Source: SIG673 sp964520875 (GTDB lineage: Bacteria; Bacillota; Clostridia; Oscillospirales; CAG-272). Taken from it: a stretch of DNA of 21,885 bases. Both the position numbers and the translations under genes were made by a program. The notes beneath the pieces are model-generated. The model worked only from the letters and a program-made list of their open reading frames with translations. It made no database searches and was not told where the DNA came from. Within the stretch, counting starts at the first letter, position 1. Each line of letters starts with the position of its first letter. This document shows, one piece after another, positions 14,501 through 21,213 of this stretch. The stretch spans positions 1 to 21,885 of the forward strand of contig CAZFQJ010000011.1 in assembly GCA_964520875.1 (NCBI GenBank). The letters are read 5' to 3'.

Positions 14501-16117
14501 GGAGCCGTAAGGACCGTGCTCGTTACGAAGAGCACGACGCTCATAGATCTTGATGATTTTGCAAATCAGAGCGGACTTGAGATCGCTTACGACACAGAGA
14601 ACGGCTATCACCTGAAGTTCAAGAACGGACTTAATGCAACGACCTATTATTACGATAAGGAAACCAACTACGAAGCCGGAAAGAACTTAAAGCAGTATTT
14701 GGAGCTTACCATATACGCTCCCGGTGAGTTCAATGAGACCGATCTTCAGTTCATCTTCGGCAGACAGACCCGTTATTACGGAGTAAAGAAGAGCGGAGAC
14801 AACTGGGTGCTCACGGGTGACTATAAGCTCAATCTGGATTCCTATGCGAATGCAACCGGTTGTACCGTTGAAAAGACCGACACATTTGTTGAAAATCTTA
14901 GTTATGACGGAATGATAACCGTCGGCGGATACGTTTACGAGATCCAAAAGGACGGAGCCGCTACCGGAGAGTATTACATTTACTACTTCGGAACCGATAA
15001 GAAATATAACACGCGTTGGAGTTATAACTACTTGCCTACGAGTGTTATAAAGCTTGACGAGCTCGGAGAGGGTTGGCATACGATCACCGTCGATATTACG
15101 GGTCTGGGCACCACGTTCCTCAGACATCAGGATTTCTTCCAGCTCAACATAAGCGGTTGGGATATCAATAAGACTCAGTCTTGGAATACCAGCGGAGCAA
15201 AGGATCAGGTATACGAAGATTTGGATAAGTGCGACTTCCGCTTCGGCGAGTTGAAGGTCTACACGGTAGGCGCTTGCGTTGATTACAGTACGGTAACGAA
15301 AGCCGGTTGGACGGAGGGCAACACTCACTACTTCGACAAGTCCGGAAACGTGCTCACCGGCGCGCAGAAGATAGGCGATTTCTACTATGATTTCGCTAAG
15401 GACGGCGTATGCAACGGCAAGCTCACCGGAACGGTCGCGATCGGCGAATACGTGCTCGGCGACGACGGTAAGTACACGTTCGTAAACAAGAACAAAATGG
15501 TCGTTGAGGGCGTACTTCTCGTAGCGGATGAAGGTCAGGACGAGACGATCAAGGAGTTCGGCGATAAGATATACGTTATCGACAGTAACGACGAGCTCAT
15601 AAGCGATAAGCTTATAGAGCACAAGGATAAGTACTACTATCTTGACGAGAACGGCGAAGGAAGCCTTGCAAACGGTTTCATTACCTCGGGCGAGGGCGAT
15701 GAAGCGAAGGAGAAGTTCTATACCGAAGGAGAACTCGGAAACGGCGAGCTCGTCGTAAACGAGGGTACCGGCGAGAAGATGTTCTTTGAGGAAGGCGAAG
15801 GTACGGGCGCTCTGGTCGTTGACGACGACGGCATGGTCGTTTACGGCGATGACGGAAGATATGATCAGAAGACCGATAGACCTGTACTCATAACTCTTAA
15901 GATAGCGGCTCCCGAAGCCGACGAAAAGGTAGTCAAGTTCTACCATATGAGCGGCAAGGGATATAAGTACGCTCTCGCAGAGATCGAAGGCTACACCGTT
16001 AAGATAAAGATAAACGGCGAGGACGCCGATAAGATCGAGATCGCGAGCGTTACCGCGGATACTACGATATCCGTAACTTACGAAGCAAACGAGACAAATA
16101 CAGAGGCAGAACAATAA
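11513..16117 (+). CDS. Giant secreted wall-binding protein with duplicated LamG-like and CBM-like modules
   Basis: 1534 residues. A signal peptide spans about 1-27 (MKKSTRIISM..., ending near LFA). There is a LamG/concanavalin-like region at 69-290 (from DIIFYSDFND to SVDNLQLYY), wall-binding-like repeats at 306-346 (GFVTDGTGIRYYHNG), a CBM-like beta-domain at 349-550 (DWSEYDALEFSIYS, GWYNLTLDLSSF, STSGWEL) and repeats at 555-675. The series then recurs: LamG-like at 677-886 (from YLFSEDF to ICIDNLYVY), repeats at 895-1006, CBM-like at 1006-1256 (GWHTITVDITG, NISGWDI). Repeats at 1264-1465 and a small Ig/MucBP-like end follow. There is no sortase motif. I see no catalytic domain, so binding of host or wall glycans is likely. 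AAAGGA 9 bases upstream supports the start. The repeats match those at 7243-8271. Confidence 0.85.
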   Translation: MKKSTRIISMILVLLTVVGLLPISLFAVGESDTGGSIQASALPDAVKGKGGIADKTTYSKLLASGISADDIIFYSDFNDRTVGKASDFAYSGSPLYVVNKDDSLQWTNVDEAGTDKAATFTKATSGQLYLNVRNKGVAVTTEQLAKDNNIPGDKGFVFQADFKRGDKLMSGTLFHIIERITASPNGASLVCVDVSGNLYAGGSASGEVIGCLSKDLFTTITVYVEPESDKYWIYVNGVNVNEDGYKLTFYNELTTPFYLSDARIYQLNPANGLGENAMSVDNLQLYYVGDDFTSDDYLGLSSDKEGFVTDGTGIRYYHNGTLLGKGTYNVDGLQYTFDSNGHLVTKTVTSVVNLSGDLDTKSRSTEDIKNAIVGGTLLARNMNILRDGYTYEWAANTYGKALSLPTTVADWSEYDALEFSIYSDGVKQLFTYLQVVNSVKKTSSGDSYYGRYIFFGDTAVTAYDKDGKNKKTHAAGFGYEGWYNLTLDLSSFSQNRYAGWTDMNTIAFSTSGWELATGYDSTGKTPVINTENSALNFAAINLVKYEVVKDLSDYVTMIDGQLVPMFGQVGFKKIGDVNVYYDPQTQTLVRNTTKWLIEEDKAYTFDAYGKGTPANGFYVQGGHTYYAVDGVLKIENFELSGKTYKVNGNGSIVGVYGETYADWTPYAEYEAWAHTGSSYLFSEDFTAYKDKIYDNRGGSGTFPTSGSYYLGTALKYTGARMVTESDGNVYFEFGNHYEYVDPYISFWFPKNTSNSVVFDFDVKLGDNWNAECSLFQPISNADAATGAERLFGGGMRINREGYIYADGASGELLYKLSSDTFTRISLVIDPTARSYSVYANGVKIFKKTNYAGEKSKNVEELRMFQFTTMRDKSSICIDNLYVYAGTAPEKVAETQTLRNGKVTENGVTRLYNNGVMLTEYQGDDYYSPLNGMLIAHANMNGTFSSKLYKNGELVTEVGFHEIDGIAYYVKDKSGAVYVDTDKMVMIDGDYYVFGADGAVRTVLVTKSTTLIDLDDFANQSGLEIAYDTENGYHLKFKNGLNATTYYYDKETNYEAGKNLKQYLELTIYAPGEFNETDLQFIFGRQTRYYGVKKSGDNWVLTGDYKLNLDSYANATGCTVEKTDTFVENLSYDGMITVGGYVYEIQKDGAATGEYYIYYFGTDKKYNTRWSYNYLPTSVIKLDELGEGWHTITVDITGLGTTFLRHQDFFQLNISGWDINKTQSWNTSGAKDQVYEDLDKCDFRFGELKVYTVGACVDYSTVTKAGWTEGNTHYFDKSGNVLTGAQKIGDFYYDFAKDGVCNGKLTGTVAIGEYVLGDDGKYTFVNKNKMVVEGVLLVADEGQDETIKEFGDKIYVIDSNDELISDKLIEHKDKYYYLDENGEGSLANGFITSGEGDEAKEKFYTEGELGNGELVVNEGTGEKMFFEEGEGTGALVVDDDGMVVYGDDGRYDQKTDRPVLITLKIAAPEADEKVVKFYHMSGKGYKYALAEIEGYTVKIKINGEDADKIEIASVTADTTISVTYEANETNTEAEQ

Positions 16118-16120
16118 TCA

Positions 16121-16474
16121 ATGGAGAAATTACGAAAGATCGTTTCGGTGTTGCTGGCTTTGACAGTCGTTATGTCGATTATGCTTGTCAGTTGCGTCGA
16201 CGGGCGCGGCGACGATAATGAAAACAATAAAGGCGGCGAGACCGAAAACAACGGAAACGGCGAAGGTAACAATAACGAAGGGGAAGGCACATCGGGCGGA
16301 GGTACGTCCGATGACCTCTCCGGAGGAAGCGAATCTACGGGCGGAGACGGTTCGAACAGCGGAAGCGGTTCGGGTGAAAGCTCGGGCGGAAGCTCCGGAA
16401 ACAATTCCGGAAGCGGCTCGTCTTGGATAAGACCTACGGATCCCAATGAGTTTCCGGTTATTCCCGCAAAATAA
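16121..16474 (+). CDS. Low-complexity lipoprotein with conserved-looking tail
   Basis: 117 residues. A lipoprotein signal ends in MLVSC with the lipidated Cys at 25. About 75 residues of almost pure Gly, Ser, Asn, Glu, Asp and Thr follow, expected to be unfolded, and then a distinct 17-residue end (SWIRPTDPNEFPVIPAK). The ATG is 3 bp after the stop of the giant gene and has no good Shine-Dalgarno of its own, which suggests translational coupling. An unfolded linker of this kind could carry the C-terminal tail out through the wall, perhaps to hold the giant protein; that is inference. Function is not recognised. A terminator follows. Confidence 0.78.
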   Translation: MEKLRKIVSVLLALTVVMSIMLVSCVDGRGDDNENNKGGETENNGNGEGNNNEGEGTSGGGTSDDLSGGSESTGGDGSNSGSGSGESSGGSSGNNSGSGSSWIRPTDPNEFPVIPAK

Positions 16475-16476
16475 AA

Positions 16477-16520
16477 ACAAAATTAAGAGCGAATGTTTTG
16501 GCGTTCGCTCTTAACTTTGT
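16477..16520 (+). terminator. Terminator of the giant protein-lipoprotein operon
   Basis: TTAAGAGCGAA at 16483-16493 pairs perfectly with TTCGCTCTTAA at 16504-16514 around a 10-base loop, and ACAAA/TTTGT extends the stem after one mismatch. It starts right after the lipoprotein stop codon. The T-tract is interrupted, so efficiency is uncertain. Confidence 0.7.
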
Positions 16521-16567
16521 CTTGTTGTACATATCATACATAAATATACATAAAAGGAGACAACGTC

Positions 16568-17215
16568 ATGAAAAGGACAGACGTTTTAAAAAATGCGGAA
16601 AACGAGCTCGGATATACGATATTCCTTCCGAACGGATATTCGGCGGACAAGGCTTATCCGATGATACTTTCGCTCCACGGTGCGGGCGAACGCGGAAACG
16701 GCGTATCCGAGCTTGACAAGGCTACGAATATAGGCATAGGAAAATATATAAAGCTTTCGGGGCTTGAAACGGAGGCGATAGTCCTCTGTCCTCAATGCCC
16801 GTGCGACAGGGTCTGGAATCAGCTCGTTTTCGAGCTCGGAAGGCTGGTCGAAAGGATAGCGGACGAATATCGCGCGGACAAAAAGCGGATAAGCGTAACG
16901 GGCATGTCTATGGGCGGATTCGGAACTTGGGAGCTTGGTCTTACATTCCCCGAACGGTTCTCGGCGCTTGCGCCGATATGCGGCGGAGGTATGGCTTGGA
17001 GAACGGGCGCGCTGAAGGGCAAGCCCATATGGGCGTTTCACGGGAACGCGGATCCTACGATAAACATAAACAACAGTATCGAAATGGTAACACGTGCACG
17101 CGAATGCGGCGCAGATGTGAAGTTTACCATATTCGACGGCGTAGGTCATAATTCGTGGGATATGGCGTATCTTGATACTAAGGTCATAGATTGGCTTACA
17201 GAGCAGAGTCTGTGA
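16568..17215 (+). CDS. Alpha/beta-hydrolase, esterase-like
   Basis: A 215-residue serine hydrolase without signal peptide. The triad is readable: S114 in the nucleophile elbow GMSMGG, D162 in HGNADPT and H194 in GVGHNSW; LSLHGAGERG at 35-44 forms the oxyanion side. This arrangement is that of the dienelactone hydrolase/phospholipase-carboxylesterase and feruloyl-esterase-like (CE1-type) families. As a cytoplasmic enzyme near a heparinase-type gene and a glycan-binding protein it may de-esterify imported sugars, but the substrate is unproven. AAGGAG 8 bases before the ATG. It lies beyond the operon terminator, so it is probably separately transcribed. Confidence 0.85.
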   Translation: MKRTDVLKNAENELGYTIFLPNGYSADKAYPMILSLHGAGERGNGVSELDKATNIGIGKYIKLSGLETEAIVLCPQCPCDRVWNQLVFELGRLVERIADEYRADKKRISVTGMSMGGFGTWELGLTFPERFSALAPICGGGMAWRTGALKGKPIWAFHGNADPTININNSIEMVTRARECGADVKFTIFDGVGHNSWDMAYLDTKVIDWLTEQSL

Positions 17216-17226
17216 AAAAAGAAAAG

Positions 17227-17250
17227 CTTCTCCTGCGGGAGAAGTTTTTT
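17227..17250 (+). terminator. Intrinsic terminator of the esterase gene
   Basis: CTTCTCC at 17227-17233 pairs with GGAGAAG at 17238-17244 around a TGCG loop, followed by six T residues (17245-17250). The interspersed repeat copy begins at the very next base. Confidence 0.9.
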
Positions 17251-17374
17251 CATCTGTCATCCTGAGCGAAGTCGAAATCCGAGCGCAGCGAGGATCAAAC
17301 GGCGCGTAGCGGCGTTTGGGATCTAAGCTACTGCAAGCCGTACGAGATTCCGCCTTCGCTTTGCTCGGAATGAC
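17251..17374. repeat. Interspersed palindromic repeat, copy 2
   Basis: 74 of the first 75 bases are identical to copy 1 (6721-6795), starting CATCTGTCATCCTGAGCGAA; the rest has diverged and ends TTTGCTCGGAATGAC. It fills the space between the esterase terminator and the stop codon of the converging hydrolase gene at 17395. Confidence 0.8.
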
Positions 17375-17394
17375 GAGGACGGGAGAATGATTTT

Positions 17395-18000
17395 TTACCA
17401 GCGGCCTATCTTTTCATGCTCGTAATGTCCGGGGTAGAAGGTTATATCGGAATCTAATTTAAGCAGTCTTTCGAGAGATGAACGCATTTGATACGGGTCT
17501 CCGTATTTAAAGTCGACTCTGCCGTAACTGTTTTGAAACAGTGTGTCTCCCGTAAACATTACCTTTTCCGGTTCGCAGAGCAGACATATTCCGCCCGGCG
17601 TATGACCGGGCGTGTGCAGTACGGTAAATATCATATCGTCGGAGAGCGCGAGCGAATCTCCGTCTTTTACGGTCAATGTAGGCTGAGGGTAGCTTTTCGG
17701 CGTATCGAAGCAAGACGAAAGGTTTCCGTCGGGATCGGAAAGCACCTGCTTTTCGTCCTCGTGACATACAAGCTCGGCGCTCGGAAATGCCCGCATATAT
17801 TCTTTTGTGTATTCCGCGTGATCATAGTGACCGTGGGTCAGCACTATATATCTTACAACGTAGGAATTTATATAGATAAAATCTATCAGCTCCTCTATGT
17901 TCGGGTAACCGCAGTCGACTATCATCGCGCTTTTTGTTTTTTCGCTATACACTACGTATGTGTTTGATTCGATAAGTCCGGGTGAAAATCTTTTTATCAT
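17395..18000 (-). CDS. Metallo-beta-lactamase-fold hydrolase, glyoxalase II-like
   Basis: A 201-residue cytoplasmic hydrolase with the complete two-metal site: THGHYDH at 55-61 (H56, H58, D60, H61), H133 in HTPGHTPG, D152 in FTGDTLF and H192 in YPGHYEH. Length and motifs match the short YcbL-type relatives of hydroxyacylglutathione hydrolase, which act on thioester-like substrates; the true substrate is not known. The short C-terminus lacks the glutathione-binding helical domain of classical glyoxalase II. AAGGAG 9 bases before the ATG at 18000 and a promoter at 18024 support the start. Its stop codon lies 20 bp from the repeat copy. Confidence 0.9.
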   Translation of the reverse strand: MIKRFSPGLIESNTYVVYSEKTKSAMIVDCGYPNIEELIDFIYINSYVVRYIVLTHGHYDHAEYTKEYMRAFPSAELVCHEDEKQVLSDPDGNLSSCFDTPKSYPQPTLTVKDGDSLALSDDMIFTVLHTPGHTPGGICLLCEPEKVMFTGDTLFQNSYGRVDFKYGDPYQMRSSLERLLKLDSDITFYPGHYEHEKIGRW

Positions 18001-18023
18001 ACATTTATCACTCCTTTTTACAC

Positions 18024-18052
18024 ATTATATCATATAAAAACGTTAAAATCAA
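18024..18052 (-). promoter_or_regulatory. Promoter of the glyoxalase II-like gene
   Basis: On the minus strand, TTGATT (18047-18052) and TATAAT (18024-18029), spacer 17 bp, within TATGATATAATG. Confidence 0.82.
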
Positions 18053-18074
18053 GCAAAAAAAACGCCTTTTCCTC

Positions 18075-18103
18075 TTGATTTTTGTTCTGTGGAGTAGTAT
18101 AAT
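18075..18103 (+). promoter_or_regulatory. Promoter of the DUF554 gene
   Basis: TTGATT at 18075-18080 and TATAAT at 18098-18103, spacer 17 bp. It is back to back with the minus-strand promoter at 18024, with 22 bp between the two -35 boxes. Confidence 0.8.
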
Positions 18104-18145
18104 TAATAACGTTCAAAACGATAGATCGTAACGGAGAAATAAAAA

Positions 18146-18853
18146 ATGCTCGGAGTTTTAGTCAACGTAGCTACCGTCATACTCGGTACGCTGATAGGGC
18201 TTGTATTTAAAAAAGGAATACCGCAAAAGCCGGTCAACGCCGTGATGACCGCGGTCGGTCTTTGCGTGATATACATAGGTATATCGGGCTCGCTTGAATG
18301 TGAGAACATTCTTGCCGTCATAATAAGCATGGTCCTCGGCGCTTTGGTCGGTACGCTTATGAACATAGACGGCGCGCTGAACAGGTTCGGTGCGTTTATC
18401 GAGGGAAAATTCAAAAAGGAAGGCGAATCCGGCTCTTCGGTAGGCGAGGGAATGGTCACGGCGACGCTCTTGTTTTGCGTCGGCGCAATGGCGGTAGTCG
18501 GTTCTCTCAATGCAGGTATCTCGGGCGATAACACCATGCTCTTTACAAAATCCGTGCTTGATTTCGTTTCGGCTGCCATGCTTACGGTGAGTCTCGGATA
18601 CGGGGTCATCTTTTCGATATTTCCGCTGTTTATCTACCAGGGCGGTATAGTGCTTCTTTCAAGCCTTCTGCAACCGTTTTTAAACGAGGTCGCGGTAGCC
18701 GATCTTACCTGCGTCGGCTCGCTCATGATAATGGCGATAGGACTGAACATGATAAAGGTAACGAACATAAAGGTGGCGGATCTTTTGCCGGGTCTTGTGT
18801 TTTCGCCCTTTGTTACGTATATATACGTTTTTATTTCCGGTCTTATAGCGTAA
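18146..18853 (+). CDS. DUF554 family membrane protein
   Basis: 235 residues, strongly hydrophobic. About six or seven membrane segments can be seen, near residues 1-21, 30-50, 55-74, 102-121, 142-178 (possibly two), 186-205 and 213-235. The start LGVLVNVATVILGTLIGLVF, the GALVGTLMNID segment and the FPLFIYQGG segment are typical of the DUF554 (YdfK-like) family, whose function is not established; a transporter role is only a guess. GGAG about 9 bases before the ATG. A symmetric terminator follows and is shared with the converging heparinase-family gene. Confidence 0.9.
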   Translation: MLGVLVNVATVILGTLIGLVFKKGIPQKPVNAVMTAVGLCVIYIGISGSLECENILAVIISMVLGALVGTLMNIDGALNRFGAFIEGKFKKEGESGSSVGEGMVTATLLFCVGAMAVVGSLNAGISGDNTMLFTKSVLDFVSAAMLTVSLGYGVIFSIFPLFIYQGGIVLLSSLLQPFLNEVAVADLTCVGSLMIMAIGLNMIKVTNIKVADLLPGLVFSPFVTYIYVFISGLIA

Positions 18854-18860
18854 AAATGTA

Positions 18861-18887
18861 AAAAGCTCCCCGAGGGGAGCTTTTTTT
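18861..18887. terminator. Bidirectional terminator
   Basis: AAAAGCTCCC at 18861-18870 pairs perfectly with GGGAGCTTTT at 18875-18884 around CGAG, with a run of 7 T on the plus side and TTTTTACATTTTT on the minus side. It serves both DUF554 (+) and the heparinase-family gene (-). Confidence 0.92.
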
Positions 18888-18916
18888 GTTATCGCGAAAT
18901 GTTATTGCTTATATCC

Positions 18917-20845
18917 CTATATCTTTATATTATCAAAATCGCCGTTTACGTAGTTTACCGTTACGGTATCTTTGTCAAGCTTTACGGAGCTTATGGGAGA
19001 AGAACCGCTCTCGTCGTGAACCGAGAACAGGGTTACGGTACATACGTTCTTACCTTCAACGGTATGAAGAAGCGTAGGTATGGGACGGTTTGAATCTTGG
19101 AGACCGCGGCATGTCCAGCCCTGCACCTCCGGCTCGTATGCTCCGGTCACGGTCTTCATGTCTCCGACGTCTCCGCAGAAGAACGCCGTGATATCATCTC
19201 CCTTGACGCAGTTTTCGGTCACGGTAAGCTCCAAAACTCCGAAATGCCAGATGCTTTCATAGGTGTTGGTCCTGTCGGCGAAAAGACGGTCTACGGCTAT
19301 GAAGAACGGACGTCCGAGCTTAGGCTTCTTGGCTAATATTACGGTTCTTTCGTGTCTTGCGTATTTTTCCTGATCCTCTCCGTATCCTTCGTCGTAGCAG
19401 CCCCATGCCGTATCGAATTCTTCCGTTACCGAAAGCTTGGCGTTCGATCTTTCGTGAAGCATGCTCGGCTGCCAAGCGTAACCTCTTCTGCGGTTCTGAT
19501 CCTGTCCGTTTACACGTATCGTGTTATGGCCTCTCGTCGAAAGCACGTATTTACGCATTTCGGAGGTATCGTAAGCGTACACGTCGGCTTCCGCAAGTAT
19601 ATTTCTTCCGTTTGTACAGATGATGAAGTTAAGCTTGTCCTCGTGCTGATGTCCGGCTCCGAACGGACCGGCGTCGAAAAATCCGGTGATATCGTCGCCC
19701 GTCCAGCCGGTCCTGAACGCGACCATGCCGGAGTAAGGAAGAAGCACCGATCTGTAATCCGGCTCCTTGCCTTCCTTTCCGTCGGTAACGAGCCAGCGGA
19801 TATTTTCGTTATTCGGGAAATACCTTGCGTATTTGAGCACGTACCCCTTTGCGCTTCCGTCTCCGCCGTCGTTTATATTCGGGATCCTGCCGTTCGAAAG
19901 CATGATGAGTATGTAGATGTTAAGCATTTTTTCTATGGTATCATAGAACTTTTGAGGAATATCGTAGCCGTAAGCTACCGCGACCTCCATGACCGCCATA
20001 TAGTGAGAAATGACCACTCCCTGATATCCGGTGGTAAGCTCGTATTGGAATCCGTCCGGGTATATCTGCTTATCAAGCTCCTCGGAAAGCCTTGTAAAAC
20101 CGTAATCGCGCCATTTTTTCGCATCCTTGAAGAAGGGGTAGAATATACCGTTCTGAGTCAAGCCATTAAGCTCGTGTATCAGCCAGTTTCCGCTCGTCGG
20201 GTTCGTTATCAGGCGCACGGAATGCTCGTATACGGACTTACACCAATCTATCAGTATATCGTCGGTAAACGCGGGAGAATGTATGAAGGAATGGATTATC
20301 TCCGGCCATATGAGTCCCATTCTTATTCCGCATTCTATGGTCCTCCAGCAAAGCGTCATATAACCGTTCGCCGTAAGCTCCGGGCGCACCGCCTGCTTTA
20401 CCCAACTGTCGAAAAGCTCGGCGCAGCCCTCGGCGTAACGCTCGTCTCCGCTTGCGCGGTAGGCGGCAGCCAGTCTGAACAACTCGTCGTGGCGCGAAAG
20501 CTGTACGGTCCATTCCTTATATTGATTGTATGTGGGATTTGCGAACCAATCGACCTTGCCGTCGAATTTCATGGGTGTATTGCAGCTCTTCATCTCGTGG
20601 CGTAACGCGCGTTCGGCTGCGTTCTTAAGGTCGTCGGTAAAATTCGGCTTTATATTCTTTCCCGGTATCGAAAAATATTTTTCGGGTTTAAGAAAATTTC
20701 GAAAGTATTCGGCGAATGCATGCCGTGCGGCGGCGTTGTCTCCGGCGTTTACGGCTGAAAGCACGGGGCTTAATCCCTCCGCCGAATAGTCAAGGGCGTC
20801 AAACAGTTCTTTATCGGTCAGTATCGGTCCGTATTGATTCTCCAT
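18917..20845 (-). CDS. Heparinase II/III family protein, probable polysaccharide lyase
   Basis: 642 residues. The N-terminal half is an (alpha/alpha) toroid, and the C-terminal part from about 370 is the heparinase II/III-like beta-sandwich. Candidate catalytic residues of the PL12/15/17/21-type fold are visible: N220 and H224-E225 in SGNWLIHELNGL, Y268/Y274 in PDGFQYELTTGYQ, H399-x-H401 in GAGHQHEDKLNF and H440 in RGHNTIRVNGQ. Such enzymes cleave uronic-acid polysaccharides by beta-elimination. There is no signal peptide, so it would act inside the cell on imported oligosaccharides. I chose the second ATG (20845) because AGAGGA is 7 bases before it; from the ATG at 20851 the gap is only one base. 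It has a consensus promoter. Confidence 0.88.
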   Translation of the reverse strand: MENQYGPILTDKELFDALDYSAEGLSPVLSAVNAGDNAAARHAFAEYFRNFLKPEKYFSIPGKNIKPNFTDDLKNAAERALRHEMKSCNTPMKFDGKVDWFANPTYNQYKEWTVQLSRHDELFRLAAAYRASGDERYAEGCAELFDSWVKQAVRPELTANGYMTLCWRTIECGIRMGLIWPEIIHSFIHSPAFTDDILIDWCKSVYEHSVRLITNPTSGNWLIHELNGLTQNGIFYPFFKDAKKWRDYGFTRLSEELDKQIYPDGFQYELTTGYQGVVISHYMAVMEVAVAYGYDIPQKFYDTIEKMLNIYILIMLSNGRIPNINDGGDGSAKGYVLKYARYFPNNENIRWLVTDGKEGKEPDYRSVLLPYSGMVAFRTGWTGDDITGFFDAGPFGAGHQHEDKLNFIICTNGRNILAEADVYAYDTSEMRKYVLSTRGHNTIRVNGQDQNRRRGYAWQPSMLHERSNAKLSVTEEFDTAWGCYDEGYGEDQEKYARHERTVILAKKPKLGRPFFIAVDRLFADRTNTYESIWHFGVLELTVTENCVKGDDITAFFCGDVGDMKTVTGAYEPEVQGWTCRGLQDSNRPIPTLLHTVEGKNVCTVTLFSVHDESGSSPISSVKLDKDTVTVNYVNGDFDNIKI

Positions 20846-20906
20846 GATCATTCCTCTGGTATGTTTATATTTTGTTTGTTATAAATGACCTTATCGATCC
20901 GAGGAT

Positions 20907-20935
20907 ATTATACCAATTTAAATATACTTTGTCAA
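20907..20935 (-). promoter_or_regulatory. Consensus promoter of the heparinase-family gene
   Basis: On the minus strand, TTGACA (20930-20935) and TATAAT (20907-20912) with exactly 17 bp between them. The predicted leader is about 55 bases. A perfect consensus is unusual for an inducible sugar-degradation gene unless a repressor acts on it. Confidence 0.88.
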
Positions 20936-20952
20936 TAGCTTCGATATGTTAC

Positions 20953-21138
20953 CGTTCGTTTTTTACGAACGACGAAAAAAGCGATATAACGAGCAGAAAA
21001 GAGATTGATAAAGCAAAAACGGCGTAAAAATATTTTTAAAATCGCAAACGAGGAAAAACGAGATAAAACGAGAAAAAAAGAGCATACGCGAGATAGCGAA
21101 AAACAAAATTGATTTTCCGAAAAAACTTTCGAAAAAAG
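20953..21138. promoter_or_regulatory. Purine-rich, A-tract-phased region upstream of rplM
   Basis: No coding frame is credible in the 20936-21213 gap. It holds a hairpin (CGTTCGT 20953-20959 with ACGAACG 20965-20971), a 14-bp palindrome TAAAAATATTTTTA at 21025-21038, and three AACGAG units at 21047, 21057 and 21067, exactly 10 bp apart, with a further one at 20988. CGAAAAAA occurs at 21118 and 21130, the latter ending two bases before the rplM -35 box. The phased A-tracts suggest bent DNA or an UP-element-like activator of the ribosomal promoter. Confidence 0.5.
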
Positions 21139-21140
21139 TA

Positions 21141-21169
21141 TTGACAATCTCACAAAATAGTGGTATAAT
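21141..21169 (+). promoter_or_regulatory. Consensus promoter of rplM-rpsI
   Basis: TTGACA at 21141-21146 and TATAAT at 21164-21169, spacer 17 bp. The leader is only about 38 bases, leaving no room for a large leader structure. Confidence 0.92.
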
Positions 21170-21213
21170 GCAGTCCGTGAATAAAATGACGATAAATAAC
21201 GGAGGAAAACCAA

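Noticed and set aside
19352..20605. 417-codon open frame on the plus strand
   Set aside because: It is antisense to the heparinase-family gene, which has conserved residues and a proper promoter; it is a shadow.
20936..21213. Ribosomal-protein leader RNA or riboswitch before rplM
   Set aside because: The promoter at 21141-21169 leaves a leader of only about 38 bases, and the structures seen lie upstream of it, so they would not be in the rplM transcript.
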